Source of the DNA: Prauserella_A sp040635515
GTDB taxonomy: Bacteria; Actinomycetota; Actinomycetes; Mycobacteriales; Pseudonocardiaceae
Assembly: GCA_040635515.1 (NCBI GenBank)
Contig: JBEYHY010000001.1
Location: 992,001-1,056,000 of the forward strand
Reading direction: 5' to 3'
DNA length: 64,000 nt
The notes beneath the pieces are model-generated. The model saw only the letters and a list, made by a program, of their open reading frames with translations, was not told where the DNA came from and did not search any database. A program made the position numbers and the translations under genes. Positions 26,191 to 35,238 of this stretch are shown one piece after another; the stretch's first letter is position 1; each line of letters starts with the position of its first letter.

Positions 26191-27078
26191 GTGGCGGATC
26201 CGTTGTTCACCTCGGTCGACGATGTCGCGCGGCGGCTCGCGGAGGCCGGCTATCTTGCCTCGACGGCGGTGGCGACCACCGTTTTCCTCGCCGACCGGCT
26301 GGGCAAGCCGCTGCTGGTCGAGGGGCCTGCGGGGGTGGGCAAGACCGAGCTGGCCCGCGCGCTGGCGGCGGCGACCGGCAGCGGGCTGGTGCGGTTGCAG
26401 TGTTACGAGGGCATCGACGAGTCGCGCGCCTTGTACGAGTGGAATCACGCCAAGCAGTTGCTGCGCATCACGGCGGCGAAGGGCGAGGCGTGGGAGGACA
26501 CGCGCGATGACGTGTTCGCCGAGGAGTTTCTGTTGCCGAGGCCGCTGCTCACGGCGATCCGCAATCCCGATCCCACCGTCCTGCTGATCGACGAGACCGA
26601 CAAGGCCGACGTCGAGATGGAAGGTCTGCTGCTGGAGGTGCTCGGCGACTTCCAGGTCACGGTTCCCGAGCTGGGCACGATCACGGCGGCGAGGCGGCCG
26701 TTCGTGGTGCTGACGTCGAACGCGACGAGGGAACTGTCGGAGGCGCTCAAGCGGCGCTGCCTGTTCCTGCACCTCGACTTCCCTTCCGCCGAGCTGGAAA
26801 GGGACATCGTGGCGTTGCAGGTGCCCGGCCTGGACTCGACGCTGGCCGAGTCGCTGGTGCGGGTCGTCGGCGCGCTCAGGGAACTCGATCTGCGCAAGGC
26901 GCCTTCGATCGCCGAGTCGATCGACTGGGCGCGGACGTTGCTGGCACTGGGGGCGGACAGTCTTGACGAGGACACGGTGCGGGCGACGCTGGGGGTGATC
27001 CTGAAGTATCAGGCCGATCACCGGAAGGCGGTTTCCGAGCTGCGGTTGCCCGCCGTGCTGGATGCGGCTTCACCATGA
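26191..27078 (+). CDS. MoxR-family AAA ATPase
   Basis: 295 residues. Walker A VEGPAGVGKTELARA, Walker B VLLIDETDKAD, sensor 1 VLTSNATRELSEALKRRC with the arginine finger pair. MoxR ATPases act as chaperone-like remodellers with a VWA partner. The partner follows directly: its ATG overlaps this stop by 4 bases. Start GTG at 26191 with GGGGAGG upstream. Confidence 0.9.
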   Translation: MADPLFTSVDDVARRLAEAGYLASTAVATTVFLADRLGKPLLVEGPAGVGKTELARALAAATGSGLVRLQCYEGIDESRALYEWNHAKQLLRITAAKGEAWEDTRDDVFAEEFLLPRPLLTAIRNPDPTVLLIDETDKADVEMEGLLLEVLGDFQVTVPELGTITAARRPFVVLTSNATRELSEALKRRCLFLHLDFPSAELERDIVALQVPGLDSTLAESLVRVVGALRELDLRKAPSIAESIDWARTLLALGADSLDEDTVRATLGVILKYQADHRKAVSELRLPAVLDAASP

Positions 27079-28478
27079 GCGCGGCCGCCGTGCGGGCGCG
27101 GCTGGTGGAATTCGCTCGCGCGCTACGGGGACGCGGTATCGGCGTGGGTACCGGGGAGACCGTGGACGCGGCGGCGGCAGTGGAGGTGCTGGGGCTTGCC
27201 GAACGCGAGCGGCTCCGGGAGGCGCTGGCCGCGACGATGTTGCGTGGCTCGGGCCAGCGGCCGGTGTTCGACGCGGTGTTCGATGTGTACTTCCCCGCCG
27301 CGGTGGGTGCGGCGGAAGGGGCGGCTTCCCCGGCCGATGTGACGGAGTTGCGGGAGGAGCTGGTGTCGGCGCTGGCCCTCGGCGACGAGGCACGGTTGCG
27401 GGCGCTGGCCTCGGCCGGGGTGGAGACGCTCGGAGCGTACGGTTCCTTCGGCGCGGGCGGCGCGGGCGGCGCGGGTGAGGGTGCCGGGCGTTCGATGAGT
27501 GGCTGGTCGGCGTATCAGGCGCTGGGCCAGATCCGGCCGGACGCGTTGCTGCACAAGGTCCTTGCCGCGATGAACGCGGGCGCCGAGGAGGGTGACCCGC
27601 TCGGGACGGTGCTGAGTGAGCGGGAGGCCAGAGCGCGCGTCGGGATGTTCACCGAGTACGTCAACGCCGAGGCCAGGCGGCGGACGGCGGAACTTCGGGG
27701 AAGGGAGCGGATCGCGCGGTACGCGGTGGCTCCACAGGATGAGCTGGTGAGTTTCACGAGCGCGACACGGGAGCAGCTGGCGCAGTTGCGGCGCACGATC
27801 CAGCCGTTGTCACGGAAGCTGGCGACCAGGCTGGCCGCGCGGCGCAGGAAGGCGCGGCGCGGTGAGATCGACGTGCGGAGGACGTTGCGGCGTTCGCTGG
27901 CCACCGGCGGTGTTCCGATGCGGCCCGCGATGCGGGACCGGGCACCTGGCAGGCCGGATCTGCTGCTGTTGTGCGACATGTCGGGCTCGGTCGCCGGGTT
28001 CGCGCAGTTCACCCTGTTGCTGACGCGGGCGCTGAGTGATCAGTTCAGCAGGATCCGCAGCTTCGCCTTTGTCGGCAGGACCGACGAGATCACGCACATT
28101 CTCGCCGGTGATGGTGGCGATCCCGAGGGGCTGGCCGCGAGGATCCTGGCCGAAGCGAACGTGACCGTGTGGGGCATGAGCAGTGACTACGGCAATTCGC
28201 TCGGCACCTTTGTCGAGGGGTGGGGTGACGCCGTGGGGCCGAGGACCAGCGTGCTGATCCTCGGTGACGCCCGCACGAACGGTGGTGACGAGAACGTGGC
28301 CGCGCTGCGCCGGATCGCGGAGAGGGCGAAGCACGTGTTCTGGCTCAATCCCGAGCAGGAATCGCTGTGGGGCACCGGTGATTCGGCTGCCCCTCGGTAC
28401 GGGAAGGTGGTGCCGATGTTCGAGTGCCGCAACGTGCGCCAGCTGTCCTATGTGGTCAGTGAGTTGCTTCCCGGCTGA
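27075..28478 (+). CDS. CoxE-like VWA-domain protein
   Basis: 467 residues. The C-terminal VWA domain has a complete MIDAS start LLCDMSGSVAGFA and a later ILGDARTNG. A helical N-terminal region (residues 1-240) includes a glycine/alanine-rich linker GAGGAGGAGEGAG. VWA/MoxR pairs load metal or remodel multi-subunit enzymes, such as CO dehydrogenase in the coxDE case. No such enzyme lies nearby, so the client is unknown. Confidence 0.87.
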   Translation: MSAAAVRARLVEFARALRGRGIGVGTGETVDAAAAVEVLGLAERERLREALAATMLRGSGQRPVFDAVFDVYFPAAVGAAEGAASPADVTELREELVSALALGDEARLRALASAGVETLGAYGSFGAGGAGGAGEGAGRSMSGWSAYQALGQIRPDALLHKVLAAMNAGAEEGDPLGTVLSEREARARVGMFTEYVNAEARRRTAELRGRERIARYAVAPQDELVSFTSATREQLAQLRRTIQPLSRKLATRLAARRRKARRGEIDVRRTLRRSLATGGVPMRPAMRDRAPGRPDLLLLCDMSGSVAGFAQFTLLLTRALSDQFSRIRSFAFVGRTDEITHILAGDGGDPEGLAARILAEANVTVWGMSSDYGNSLGTFVEGWGDAVGPRTSVLILGDARTNGGDENVAALRRIAERAKHVFWLNPEQESLWGTGDSAAPRYGKVVPMFECRNVRQLSYVVSELLPG

Positions 28479-28528
28479 TCTGGCGGCCGGGGTGTGCCGA
28501 TTCGGGCGAGCAGGCGCCGGGTTTCGGT

Positions 28529-28870
28529 GTGCAGCCGGTGCGCGTCGGCGTGGTCGGCTTCGGTGAGGTGCAGCGGTTTTTCCCTGCCGCCTTCCGCGCA
28601 CGCGGCCTCGCCGTCGACGTCCGCGAGATCGCCGGGTCCTCCGGGGTCGGGGTCGCCACGTTGTACCGCCACTTCCCCACCAAGAACGACCTCGTCACCG
28701 CCGTGCTCACCGACGACATCGCACAGTGGAAGGCCATCACGGCCGAGGCCGCGGCAGACGATGACGCGTGGGCGGGGCTCACGGCCTTCGTGGATCACAC
28801 TTTGCAAGCCGTGGCGCGGCATCGCGCGATCCTCGACTGCCTCACCGAGGGCGGCGCACCGGCCGGGTAG
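28529..28870 (+). pseudogene. TetR-family regulator relic
   Basis: From about base 28590 the frame reads REIAGSSGVGVATLYRHFPT followed by KNDLVTAV, the second half of a TetR DNA-binding domain. It continues into a ligand-domain start with ARHRAILDCL and stops at 28870 after only about 90 such residues. The upstream part has no normal first helix (it reads RVGVVGFGEVQRFF), so both ends are damaged. Bases 28871-29035 hold no recognisable gene. Confidence 0.6.
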
Positions 28871-29035
28871 CCGAACGCGACGCGGTCGAGCCAGAGATCA
28901 AGCAATGCCCTGTCCCCGGCACCTCCGCATCGGTGGTGCCGACCGTCAGCCTCCGGTAGACCAGCAACAGCAATGTGGACAGTGGGGCCAGCAGGGCGAC
29001 GTGCGCACGATCTCCATGGTCATGATGCAGAGACT

Positions 29036-29069
29036 GCCTTGTCCCGCGACACTCATCGCGGGACAAGGC
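29036..29069 (-). terminator. 13-bp perfect hairpin after the imine-reductase-like operon
   Basis: GCCTTGTCCCGCG at 29036-29048 and CGCGGGACAAGGC at 29057-29069 pair perfectly across 8 bases. It lies 6 bases past the stop of the minus-strand gene ending at 29076. Confidence 0.75.
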
Positions 29070-29075
29070 CGTTCG

Positions 29076-29948
29076 TCACGCCTTCTTGATCACTTCGTAA
29101 ATCGCCGAACCGTCACTGGTGTTGTATCCGCCCGCGAGCGCCTTGTCGTAGTAGCTGAGCACGGCTTTGGGCAGCGCGTTGTCCAAGCCCGCTTCCCTTC
29201 CGGCCGCGACCACGTGCGCCGCGGACTCGCGCATCATGGCCGCCGAGGAGGAACCGCCGGGATGGTCGCCGGTTTCGAGGTTGTGCGCGGTGTCCGGGAT
29301 GATCGCCCGCACCAGGTCGACGACCTCCACCGCGAAGCGGGTGTAGTCGGTCGGTGCGACGTCGGCCGCGGCGAGTATCGCGGTCGAATGCGCGTGCGCG
29401 GCCATCGTGGTCAGGAAGATTCCCAGCTGTGCCTGGTAGAAGAGCTGCGCAAGGGCCGGGTCCTCGCCTCGGTACTCGGGCCTCCCGATCAGCCGCAGCA
29501 CCGGTTCGTACTGGTCGAACACCGCTTTCGGCCCGCTGTAGAAGACGTACGCGGCGTCGGTGCCCACCAGCGGCGGGGGCACCATGACGCCGCCGACGAC
29601 GTGCCGCGCGCCATGCCCGTTCAGCCACTCCGTCGCGTCCCTGCTGCCTTGCGGGCTGTCGGAGCTGAGGTTGACCACAACGGTGTCGCGCAGCGACCCG
29701 GCAGCCGGGGTCAGGATGTCGTACATGGCTTGGTAGTCGGTGAGGCTCAGCACCACGAGCCGGTTCGCGGCGAGCGCTTCGGCCGGGGTTTCCGCGAGTA
29801 CCGCGCCCTCGTCGACCAGTGCCTCGGCCTTACCGCGGGTGCGGTTCCACACGGTGACCGGGTGCCCGGCCGCCAGCAGGACGCGGGCCATCGCGGTGCC
29901 CATCGGGCCGAGGCCGATGACGGTGACCGGGGTCGGGGTGGTGCTCAT
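29076..29948 (-). CDS. NAD(P)-dependent oxidoreductase, imine-reductase-like (second copy)
   Basis: 290 residues. Rossmann motif VIGLGPMGTAMARVLLAAGH, NADPH-type VWNRTRGKAE and a helical C-terminal dimer domain match the beta-hydroxyacid dehydrogenase/imine reductase superfamily. The middle stretch GGVMVPPPLVGTDAAYVFYS fits the imine-reductase branch. It overlaps the upstream paralogue by 4 bases. The substrate is unknown; reduction of cyclic imines is the family activity in Streptomyces. Confidence 0.8.
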   Translation of the reverse strand: MSTTPTPVTVIGLGPMGTAMARVLLAAGHPVTVWNRTRGKAEALVDEGAVLAETPAEALAANRLVVLSLTDYQAMYDILTPAAGSLRDTVVVNLSSDSPQGSRDATEWLNGHGARHVVGGVMVPPPLVGTDAAYVFYSGPKAVFDQYEPVLRLIGRPEYRGEDPALAQLFYQAQLGIFLTTMAAHAHSTAILAAADVAPTDYTRFAVEVVDLVRAIIPDTAHNLETGDHPGGSSSAAMMRESAAHVVAAGREAGLDNALPKAVLSYYDKALAGGYNTSDGSAIYEVIKKA

Positions 29949-30832
29949 GAGGTGGGTCCTTTCGTGAGGTATTCGATGATTCCGGTGACTTCTTCGTGTC
30001 CGTGTCCTTCGGCGACCCTGCGCCGCATGAGCTCTCCCAGTGGTGCCAGCAGTTCGCCGCTGACACCTTGGGTGGCCGCGAAGTCGAGCAGGTGACCGAA
30101 AGCGGTGGTCTGCATCGCGAGATTGGCCACGGCGTTCTTGCCGTAGTCGCCGCTGTCGATCTGCTCGGCGTAGCCGCCGACCGATGCGGCCACCCCGCCG
30201 AGCAATCTGGACAGCAGCGGCGCGACCTCGGCGGTGGCTTGCCCTTCGGCGCGGACGAGTGCCAGCGCCTGGATGATGCCCGCCACCGCGCCGTACATGC
30301 CGGTCAGCAGCGCGATGTCGTAGAGCGCGGCCCTGCCGGGGTCGGCGTCGAGATAGTGGGCTTCGCCGAAGGCCGCGAGTACGGGCTCGGTTCGCTCGAA
30401 CGCGTCCCGCGAACCGCTGTAGAGCAGGAAGGCCTCAGGGCCGCCGATCATCGGCGGAACGGCCATGATGCCGCCGTCGAGTACGTCGAAGGCGTGGCAG
30501 GCGCCCCACGCGGCCAGCTCCCGCGCCTCGCCGGGGACGGTGGTGGTCAGGTTGACGAGTGTCTTCCCTCGTAACTGCTCGGTGTGGCCGTCGAACGTGT
30601 CGCGGACCGACCGGTGATCGAGAAGGCAGGCGATGACGACCGGGCTGGCCCCGATCGCCTCGGCGGGGCTTGCCGCCCTCGCCGCGCCCAGTTCGACGAG
30701 CTGTTCGGCCCTGGACTCGGTGCGGTTCCACACGGTCACCGGGTGGCCCCCGGTGATCAGTGCCTTCGCCAGCGCCGTGCCCATCTCGCCCAGCCCGAGC
30801 ACGCTGACTGGAGTGGGGTGTGTGTTGGTCAT
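29945..30832 (-). CDS. NAD(P)-dependent oxidoreductase, imine-reductase-like (first copy)
   Basis: 295 residues from the ATG at 30832. VLGLGEMGTALAKALITGGH is the nucleotide site and VWNRTESRAEQL points to NADPH preference. GGIMAVPPMIGGPEAFLLYS is the counterpart of the downstream paralogue. The two probably work as a heterodimer or as sequential enzymes. The gene is divergent from a SARP/AfsR-type regulator 98 bases away, a plausible controller. Confidence 0.8.
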   Translation of the reverse strand: MTNTHPTPVSVLGLGEMGTALAKALITGGHPVTVWNRTESRAEQLVELGAARAASPAEAIGASPVVIACLLDHRSVRDTFDGHTEQLRGKTLVNLTTTVPGEARELAAWGACHAFDVLDGGIMAVPPMIGGPEAFLLYSGSRDAFERTEPVLAAFGEAHYLDADPGRAALYDIALLTGMYGAVAGIIQALALVRAEGQATAEVAPLLSRLLGGVAASVGGYAEQIDSGDYGKNAVANLAMQTTAFGHLLDFAATQGVSGELLAPLGELMRRRVAEGHGHEEVTGIIEYLTKGPTS

Positions 30833-30930
30833 GTCCCGACCATGACCGCGGGCGCGCACGAAACCCTGCTTGCTCACGCACACGTCACCGGAAGGCCCGC
30901 ACGGCACCAGGCGGTATTACTGTCGGATCC

Positions 30931-33642
30931 GTGAGATTCGGGTTGCTCGGGCCCCTGGCCGTGTGGGACGACGACGGCGAGCCGATACGGGTTCCCGAGG
31001 GAAAACTCAGGGCACTGCTGGCGAGCTTGCTGCTGGCCGAGGGACACGCGGTGAGCGCGGATCGGCTCGCCGACGACCTGTGGGGCCAGGATCTGCCGGG
31101 CAATCCGGTGAACACCCTGCAAACCAAGGTGTCCCAGCTGCGCAGAACACTGGGCGGCACGGGGACGGCGCCGTCGCTGGTGCACGGGCCCTCCGGCTAC
31201 GTGCTGACGGTGCCCGCCGAGGCGTTCGACGTCACCCGGTTCCGCGCGCTGGTGCGACAAGCCAGGCCGGGTATCGACCCCGTGGAGAAGGTCAGGGTGC
31301 TGAGCGAGGCGCTGTCGCTGTGGCGAGGCGAGGCCCTGGCCGACTTCGCCGGTGAACCGTTCGCGGTCCCGTTCGCCGCGAAGCTCGGCGAGGACAGACT
31401 CGGCGCGAGGGAAGAACTGGCCGCCGCGCGACTGGAACTCGGCGAGGCAACGGCGATCGTCGACGAACTCGGTGTGCTTGCCGAGCGGTATCCGCTGCGG
31501 GAACGAGTGAGGGCCCTGCACCTGCGGGCGCTGTACCAGGCGGGCCGCCAGGCCGAGGCGCTGCGCGGCTACCGCGATGTCCGCTCGCTGCTGGCGGGCG
31601 AGCTCGGCCTTGAACCCGGCCCGGAACTGCGCGAACTGCACGCCGCGATGCTGCGCCAGGACCCCGCGCTGCTGGCCCGGCGGGCCCCGGCGCGCAGGCC
31701 GCCACTGCCGGTACCGCTCACCGAGCTGGTCGGCAGGGACGACGCGGTACGAACGGTCACCGGGCTGCTGGCTACGCACCGGCTGGTGACGCTCACCGGG
31801 CCGGGTGGGGTCGGCAAGACCCGGCTGGCCACAGCCGCTGCCACCGTCATGGACGGCGCGGGGACAACGCCGGAGGCTTCCGAGGCCTCCGACGGCGTGT
31901 GGCTGGTGGAGCTGGCCGGTATCGACCGGCACACCTGCGCCGAGGTGTCGTGTACCGATCAGGGCGCCTGGGTGCTCGACACCATCGCCGGGGTGCTCGG
32001 CGTGCGGGACCTGCCCTCCTCGGGCGAGGTGGCCGAGCGGGCCGCGCGGCTCGCCGAAGCGGTGCGCGGCAGGGACATGCTGCTCGTGCTGGACAACTGC
32101 GAGCTCGTGGTCGAATCGGTGGCGGAGGTGACGGCCGCGCTGCTGCGCACGGCACCTTCGCTGCGCATACTGGCCACCAGCAGGCAGCCGCTGGGGATCG
32201 CGGGCGAGCTCGTGTGGCCGGTTCCTCCGCTGGGCATTCCCTCGGGTGTTCACGCCGAGGGCGATGCCACCGAGACAACGGTCGCCGCGATCCGCGAGTT
32301 CAGCGCCGTCCGGCTCTTCACCGCCCGCGCGGCGGAAGCCGCGCCGGGATTCGCGCTCGCACCGGCCAACGCCGCCGCGGTCGCGGCGATCTGCCGCAGG
32401 CTCGACGGGCTTCCGCTCGCGCTCGAACTGGCGGCGACCAAGCTGCGCGCGCTGGGTATCGACGAGGTGCTCGTCAGGCTGGACGACCGATTCCGGCTGC
32501 TGGACTCCGGTCATCGTGACGCACCGGCCCGCCAGCGCACGCTACGGGCACTGATCGACTGGAGCTGGGAACTGCTCGATGAGGCCGAGCGCACCGTGCT
32601 CGGCAGACTCGCCGTGCACGCCGAGAGCTGCGACATCGAGGCAGCCGAAGCGGTCTGCGCCGCGAACGGTCTCGCCTCGGCCGACGTGACCGGGGTGCTG
32701 GCCCGCCTGGTCGACCGGTCGCTGGTAGTCAGCGAGCACACCGGGGACGGACCGCGATACCGCTTGCTGGAGTCGATCGCCGAGTACTGCCTTGACCGGC
32801 TCGACGCCGGCGGTGAGCTGAGCAAGGCCCGAATCGCGCACGCGCGGCATTTCGCGGCGGTGGCCGCCGAATCGGTCACCGGACTGCGGGGAGCACACCA
32901 GGAGCAGTGGCTGAGCCGCTTGTCGCGGGACGAGGGCAATCTGCGCACGGCGATGGACACGCTGGCTTCCCGAGGGCAGGCCGGGCTGGCTGGGCTGGCT
33001 CTGGAGCTGGCCGGTGACCTTGCCTGGTACTGGCTCCTGCGCGGACGCCTCGGCGAAGCGCGGCGCAGGCTGCGCTCGACGCTGGCGCTTGATGGCGCGG
33101 CGGAGCACGCCGACGCCCGCGCGGCGGTGCTGGCGTGGCTCACCGGATTCGATCTGCTGTCCGGAGAGCACGCAGGCTCCGCAGATCGGGGGGCCGACGA
33201 CGGCGCCGCCGCGGCCATGGCCATCACCGACCCCGCCGCGCGCGGCAGGGCGCTGTGGTTTCTTGGCTACGCACTGGCCACGGTCGGCGACCCGGAACGC
33301 GGGGAACGGCTCACCCGCGAGGCGCTGGAACTCTTCCGCGCTTCCGGCGACCGATGGGGAGCCGCCGCGGCGCTGTGTGATCTCACCACCTACATCATGG
33401 CAAGCGGGCAACTCGACGCGGCGCGTGAAGCCGCGGAAGAGAGCGCGGCGGTGTTCGCCGAACTCGGCGACGGCTGGGGCAGGTGCAGGCCTTGTTCCCG
33501 CTGGGCGCGCTCGCCGGGATCGTCGGCGACTACGCGCGGGCCCGGGCCTGCCACCAGCGGAGTCTGGATATCGCGCGGCGACTGGGATTGTGGCCCGAGG
33601 TGTCCTACCAGTTGTCCTGGCTGGGCAGGGTCGAGCTGCTGA
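30931..33642 (+). CDS. SARP/AfsR-type regulator, N-terminal part up to a frameshift
   Basis: Starts VRFGLLGPLAVWDDDGEP at the GTG 30931. An OmpR-like winged helix and BTAD domain (residues 1-245) come first. Then there is an NB-ARC/STAND ATPase with Walker A LTGPGGVGKTRLATA, LLVLDNCELVVE and GLPLALELAATKLRALG, and a start of TPR-like repeats. After GDGWG near 33480 the reading frame is lost and ends in the non-homologous tail at 33642. The TPR continuation lies in another frame (next entry). One missing base around 33475-33481 explains it. Confidence 0.8.
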   Translation: MRFGLLGPLAVWDDDGEPIRVPEGKLRALLASLLLAEGHAVSADRLADDLWGQDLPGNPVNTLQTKVSQLRRTLGGTGTAPSLVHGPSGYVLTVPAEAFDVTRFRALVRQARPGIDPVEKVRVLSEALSLWRGEALADFAGEPFAVPFAAKLGEDRLGAREELAAARLELGEATAIVDELGVLAERYPLRERVRALHLRALYQAGRQAEALRGYRDVRSLLAGELGLEPGPELRELHAAMLRQDPALLARRAPARRPPLPVPLTELVGRDDAVRTVTGLLATHRLVTLTGPGGVGKTRLATAAATVMDGAGTTPEASEASDGVWLVELAGIDRHTCAEVSCTDQGAWVLDTIAGVLGVRDLPSSGEVAERAARLAEAVRGRDMLLVLDNCELVVESVAEVTAALLRTAPSLRILATSRQPLGIAGELVWPVPPLGIPSGVHAEGDATETTVAAIREFSAVRLFTARAAEAAPGFALAPANAAAVAAICRRLDGLPLALELAATKLRALGIDEVLVRLDDRFRLLDSGHRDAPARQRTLRALIDWSWELLDEAERTVLGRLAVHAESCDIEAAEAVCAANGLASADVTGVLARLVDRSLVVSEHTGDGPRYRLLESIAEYCLDRLDAGGELSKARIAHARHFAAVAAESVTGLRGAHQEQWLSRLSRDEGNLRTAMDTLASRGQAGLAGLALELAGDLAWYWLLRGRLGEARRRLRSTLALDGAAEHADARAAVLAWLTGFDLLSGEHAGSADRGADDGAAAAMAITDPAARGRALWFLGYALATVGDPERGERLTREALELFRASGDRWGAAAALCDLTTYIMASGQLDAAREAAEESAAVFAELGDGWGRCRPCSRWARSPGSSATTRGPGPATSGVWISRGDWDCGPRCPTSCPGWAGSSC

Positions 33643-34211
33643 TCGGCGACCCCGGCGAGGCGAGAGAGTTGCACGAGCGGGCCAGGCGGGTCGCGGTCGA
33701 GCACGGCTTCCGGCCGGGTGAGATGTACGCGCGGACGGGGCTGGCGCTGGGCGCCCGCAAGGAAGGCGACCTGGACACCGCCCAGGAGCACCTGCTGGCA
33801 CTGCGGGAATGGCACCGGACGGTCGATCTTGAATCAGGCAATACGCTCATCCTCGCCGAACTGGGGTTCGTCGCCGAACAGCGCGGGGACGCGGCGACGG
33901 CGGCGGCGTTGCATGGCGAAAGTCTCGCGCTGGCACGGAAAGTCGGTGATCCCAGGGCGTGTGCGCTGGCCATGGAGGGACTGGCGGGCGCGCACACGCT
34001 GACCGGCGAATACGAGAAGGCCGCGCGGCTGCTGGGGGCAGCTCACCGCGAGCGGACCTCGGTGGGTGCTCCCCTGCCTCCCGCCGAACGCGGCGACGTG
34101 GAGCGCATCACCGCCACGATCACGGCCGCGATCGGCGCCGCCGCCTTCGCCGCCCAGCACCACCTGGGCGGCGCGACCAGTACCGATATCGCTCAGGAGG
34201 TCCCCGCGTAG
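33483..34211 (+). CDS. SARP/AfsR-type regulator, C-terminal TPR part after the frameshift
   Basis: Frame continuing the regulator above: ALFPLGALAGIVGDYARA and three further TPR-like helices pairs with GDPGEARELHERARR, GDLDTAQEHLLALR and GDAATAAALHGESLALA. It ends at 34211. It has no start of its own that makes biological sense. Together the two parts give a regulator of about 1090 residues, a normal length. The 3' end overlaps the convergent N-acetyltransferase by 19 bases. Confidence 0.75.
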   Translation: MQALFPLGALAGIVGDYARARACHQRSLDIARRLGLWPEVSYQLSWLGRVELLIGDPGEARELHERARRVAVEHGFRPGEMYARTGLALGARKEGDLDTAQEHLLALREWHRTVDLESGNTLILAELGFVAEQRGDAATAAALHGESLALARKVGDPRACALAMEGLAGAHTLTGEYEKAARLLGAAHRERTSVGAPLPPAERGDVERITATITAAIGAAAFAAQHHLGGATSTDIAQEVPA

Positions 34212-35077
34212 CGCTGGCGCACCTGCTCCAGCAGTTCCTCCGGCAGGTCGAGGCCGAGGCGGCGCAGTGTCGGGGCGAGTTCCCCGGGCGGCACCGGCGT
34301 GGTCTCCTTGCCGCCGTCGGGGCGTTCGGTGATCAGTTCGTCGCCGATCAGCTGATGACTGACTCCGTGCGAGAGCCGCATCACCACGATCCGCCGGGTG
34401 AACGGCGAGCGGGGGTGGGTGGCGGTGTAGTGGTTGAAGACCTCGTAGTCGATGGGCGCCTGCGGGCTCGTGTCGAAGGAGTACTGCGTCTCCCAGGTCT
34501 CGCCGGAGCGCTTGTCGAGCACCCAGAGCCCTTCCTCGCGGCGCAGCCGGTGCGGCCAGCCAGCCTGATCGACGACGACGCCCTCACGCAGGGGCATGGG
34601 CTGGAACATGCTCGCGCCGAATCCGACGTCGGCGAGGTAGTCCTGCCCTTCGAGGCGCACGAGGAGATTCATGTGCGTGCGCGGTCCGTTGCGCTGTGGC
34701 TGCACCCGCGCCACGATCCGGGTCACGGTGTAGCCGAGGGTTTCCAGCGCGGCGGCGAACAGGCCGTTCTGCTCGTAGCAGTAGCCGCCTCTTTCGTCGT
34801 GGACGAGTTTGCGGGTCAGCGATTCTAGGTCGAGCAACGGGCGCACTCCGCGCAGGCCGTCGAGGTTTTCGAACGGGATGGCGCGGATGTGGGCCTCGTG
34901 CAGGGCCCGCAGCGCTTCCAGTGACGGTGGCGCGTGCGGCCGCCCCACTCTGCCGAGGTAGGCCGCGAGGTCGAAATCCCTTGTGCCCCACAGGTCCTCG
35001 TCGAGTTCCCGGTCGCGCTGTTCTCCCCTGGTGTTTTCCGTTGCCGCCGGCTCGGTGCGCGGTGTCGCTGTCGTCAT
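34193..35077 (-). CDS. nat: Arylamine N-acetyltransferase
   Basis: 294 residues. The catalytic triad is visible: Cys in RGGYCYEQNGLF, His in RTHMNLLVRL and Asp in YLADVGFGAS. It transfers acetyl from acetyl-CoA to arylamines and hydrazines; in mycobacteria it inactivates isoniazid. ATG at 35077 is preceded by AGGGAG. A MerR-type operator lies over the promoter (35093-35112), which suggests control by drugs or redox signals. Confidence 0.9.
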   Translation of the reverse strand: MTTATPRTEPAATENTRGEQRDRELDEDLWGTRDFDLAAYLGRVGRPHAPPSLEALRALHEAHIRAIPFENLDGLRGVRPLLDLESLTRKLVHDERGGYCYEQNGLFAAALETLGYTVTRIVARVQPQRNGPRTHMNLLVRLEGQDYLADVGFGASMFQPMPLREGVVVDQAGWPHRLRREEGLWVLDKRSGETWETQYSFDTSPQAPIDYEVFNHYTATHPRSPFTRRIVVMRLSHGVSHQLIGDELITERPDGGKETTPVPPGELAPTLRRLGLDLPEELLEQVRQRYAGTS

Positions 35078-35092
35078 GCTCCCTACCGTCAC

Positions 35093-35112
35093 ACCTCCAG
35101 CACGCTGGAGGT
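35093..35112 (-). promoter_or_regulatory. MerR-type operator in the nat promoter
   Basis: ACCTCCAGC and GCTGGAGGT are exact inverted arms with a 2-base centre. On the minus strand TTGACC (35117-35112 region) forms the -35 box that runs into the left arm, and GACGGT about 19 bases on can be the -10. That long spacer is the hallmark of MerR-family promoters. Confidence 0.55.
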
Positions 35113-35141
35113 CAAGAACACACCGTCGCCCGATATTATGT

Positions 35142-35158
35142 AGTTGCAGCACACAACT
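35142..35158. promoter_or_regulatory. AGTTG-N7-CAACT dyad upstream of the MFS pump
   Basis: AGTTG at 35142-35146 and CAACT at 35154-35158 lie directly after a TATTAT hexamer (35134-35139), in the only AT-rich patch before the MFS gene. This is a likely operator of a TetR- or MarR-like repressor. The regulator is not adjacent. Confidence 0.4.
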
Positions 35159-35238
35159 GTTTTCCGTATGTTGTCGGTTGCCCCCTTCCCGGAAAGGAGC
35201 CTGCTACGTCCGCGCCCGAAACCACCGGCGGTCGGCCG

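Noticed and set aside
28448..28822. Minus-strand frame with a plausible C-terminus (LHTETRRLLARIGTPRPPDQ)
   Set aside because: It overlaps the end of the VWA gene and the TetR relic, has no recognisable domain and no start; it may be a shadow or a fragment, too weak to list.
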